NCBI GenBank assembly: GCA_030043815.1
Contig: JASHWX010000127.1
Coordinates: 1-6,101 of the forward strand
DNA from: Candidatus Rhabdochlamydia sp.
GTDB taxonomy: Bacteria > Chlamydiota > Chlamydiia > Chlamydiales > Rhabdochlamydiaceae
Direction of reading: 5' to 3'
DNA: 6,101 nt
Part shown: in pieces, positions 5,423 to 6,101 of the stretch
How positions within the stretch are numbered: position 1 is the stretch's first letter
Layout of the letters: every line of letters starts with the position of its first letter
The notes under the pieces: model-generated
What the model was told of the DNA's origin: nothing
The model's input: the letters and a program-made list of their open reading frames with translations, nothing else
Databases searched by the model: none
Translations under genes and position numbers: made by a program

Positions 5423-5674
5423 ATGAGCACAAAGTCCCATCTATCAAGAATGACGATTGATCTTCCGGAGCAGGATCATAAAAAACTTAAGGCTTTAGCC
5501 GCAGTTTTAGGGAAAAGCATGAGGGAGATCGTTAGCACTTGGATTCACAACAACTTATCTGGAACAAAACTTCCAAATAAGAAGACATTGAAGGCCATTA
5601 AAAGCGTCGAGGAAGGTCGAGATCTGATTGAAGCAAAGGATGCAGAAGACCTCTTTAAAAAGTTAGGCATCTGA
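5423..5674 (+). CDS. RelB/DinJ-like ribbon-helix-helix antitoxin
   Basis: This is the probable antitoxin of a type II toxin-antitoxin pair. It would bind and inhibit the YafQ-like toxin encoded directly downstream and repress the shared promoter. The product has 83 residues. Residues 8-15 (SRMTIDLP) look like the DNA-binding beta strand of a ribbon-helix-helix fold, followed by helix A (about 16-29, DHKKLKALAAVLG) and helix B (about 32-44, SMREIVSTWIHNN). The C-terminal part (KAIKSVEEGRDLIEAKDAEDLFKKL) is the charged, probably flexible toxin-binding segment typical of RelB/DinJ proteins. The ATG at 5423 has a strong AGGGGG site 6 nt upstream. The TGA at 5672-5674 directly abuts the toxin ATG with no spacer. 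G+C is lower than in the atp and fumC genes by eye, which is consistent with acquisition by transfer. The exact subfamily (RelB, DinJ or a generic RHH antitoxin) is not certain. Confidence 0.85.
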   Translation: MSTKSHLSRMTIDLPEQDHKKLKALAAVLGKSMREIVSTWIHNNLSGTKLPNKKTLKAIKSVEEGRDLIEAKDAEDLFKKLGI

Positions 5675-5941
5675 ATGTTGAAGCCTATTTATTTGAAGTC
5701 GTTCGAAAAGGACCTGAAGAGAGACTCAAAAAGAGGCAAAGATATCGACAAGGTGCGTAAAGTAATGAAGCTGCTAATCGAGGAAAAAGCACTTCCAGAC
5801 AAATTCAGAAACCACAAGCTGAAGGGAAACTTCGTGGGATATTGGGAATGTCATGTTGAACCCGACTGGCTATTAGTTTACAAAAAGACGCAGACTGAAA
5901 TTACCTTCGTTAGCACCGGCACTCATTCTGACCTATTTTAA
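5675..5941 (+). CDS. YafQ-like type II toxin (ribosome-dependent mRNA interferase)
   Basis: Toxins of the YafQ branch of the RelE superfamily cleave mRNA in the ribosomal A site and arrest translation. The 88-residue product is close to E. coli YafQ (92). The N-terminal helices (residues 6-36, LKSFEKDLKRDSKRGKDIDK onward) match the YafQ 'Y...KD.K...KR.KD..KL' pattern. All known catalytic positions are present: H47 in NHKLKG, H60, D64 and W65 in CHVEPDW, and H84 with F88 in TGTHSDLF. They correspond to H50, H63, D67, W68, H87 and F91 of E. coli YafQ by alignment from memory. The toxin is therefore predicted to be active, not decayed. The gene starts at the base following the antitoxin stop and has only a weak AGG (5665-5667) as ribosome site, so it is probably translated by coupling. 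It ends with TAA at 5939-5941. Confidence 0.92.
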   Translation: MLKPIYLKSFEKDLKRDSKRGKDIDKVRKVMKLLIEEKALPDKFRNHKLKGNFVGYWECHVEPDWLLVYKKTQTEITFVSTGTHSDLF

Positions 5942-6101
5942 AATCATGAAGGGCTCCAATGACGTGGAAAAAAATGCAAAAAGGAGATTGTCCGCTCTGC
6001 AAGTTTTTCAACTTATCGATTAAATAGTCGGCCCTGAAGTATTCATTCGCCAAATCTTTTCGTCCTTTTTGGCGATTTTCAACTTTTGCGAACTCCTTAA
6101 C
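5910..6101 (-). CDS. Possible C-terminal end of a reverse-strand hypothetical protein (uncertain)
   Basis: On the minus strand one frame stays open from the window edge (6101) through 63 codons to a TAA at 5912-5910. It reads VKEFAKVENRQKGRKDLANE at the edge, continues with YFRADYLIDKLKNLQSGQ and ends ALHDFKIGQNECRC. The first part is charged and could be helical. The last part is less protein-like, and the frame overlaps the toxin gene 3' end by 32 nt in convergent orientation. I do not recognise it, and an open frame of this length can occur by chance. The same region contains a hairpin at 6047-6075. If real, the start and most of the protein lie beyond the window. Confidence 0.2.
   Translation of the reverse strand, partial: VKEFAKVENRQKGRKDLANEYFRADYLIDKLKNLQSGQSPFCIFFHVIGALHDFKIGQNECRC
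6047..6079 (+). terminator. Weak terminator-like hairpin downstream of the toxin-antitoxin pair
   Basis: TCGCCAAA (6047-6054) is complementary to TTTGGCGA (6068-6075). The 13-nt loop is followed by TTTT (6076-6079). The 8-bp stem is half A+T, the loop is long and the T-run short, so termination would be inefficient. It is the best terminator candidate for the toxin-antitoxin transcript within the window. Confidence 0.35.

Noticed and set aside
5959..6027. Tiny forward open frame of 22 codons with a CPLC motif, after the toxin gene
   Set aside because: It is too short and has no recognisable family or clear ribosome site; a CxxC motif in 22 residues is easily chance.

Overview
The window looks like a chromosomal piece of a Chlamydiae member, most likely an environmental (amoeba-associated, Parachlamydia-like) lineage rather than a Chlamydia pathogen. 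The main grounds are the V/A-type ATPase gene order (atpB end, atpD, atpI, atpK, with no F-type genes) and proteolipid and D-subunit sequences that match my memory of chlamydial V-ATPase proteins. A class II fumarase and a type II toxin-antitoxin pair follow. By eye the housekeeping genes are near 50% G+C, high for the phylum, while the toxin-antitoxin pair is nearer 40%. Genus assignment is inference.

Layout, all genes on the + strand: (1) 1-3143 is the distal part of a tightly packed V-ATPase operon. The atpB end overlaps atpD by 8 nt, atpD overlaps atpI by 4 nt (ATGA), and atpK follows after 9 nt with its own Shine-Dalgarno. (2) 3144-3499 is a gene-free gap holding two unrelated inverted-repeat structures: a perfect 29-bp-stem hairpin of a widely dispersed repeat type, then a 154-nt imperfect palindrome, then an AT-rich fumC leader. 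(3) 3500-4900 is an intact fumC. (4) 4901-5422 is another gene-free gap, dominated by a 332-nt near-palindrome (4940-5271) whose right arm carries about 41 extra nt. A smaller structured segment and the toxin-antitoxin promoter follow. (5) 5423-5941 is a DinJ/RelB-like antitoxin directly abutting a YafQ-like mRNA interferase with all known catalytic residues. (6) 5942-6101 holds no confident gene; a reverse-strand open frame runs off the window end.

How the parts fit: the ATPase genes encode the central rotor stalk (D), the membrane stator (I) and the ion-carrying ring (K) of a rotary ATPase. The proteolipid has the glutamine/glutamate ligand set associated with Na+ coupling, so the enzyme may work on a sodium gradient. 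Fumarase belongs to the TCA cycle and shows no sign of co-transcription with the ATPase. The toxin-antitoxin pair and the palindromes form an accessory layer between housekeeping genes. The most interesting part of the window is the set of long, non-coding, nested palindromes, which look like non-autonomous mobile or cruciform-forming elements. I see no wholly new protein system here.
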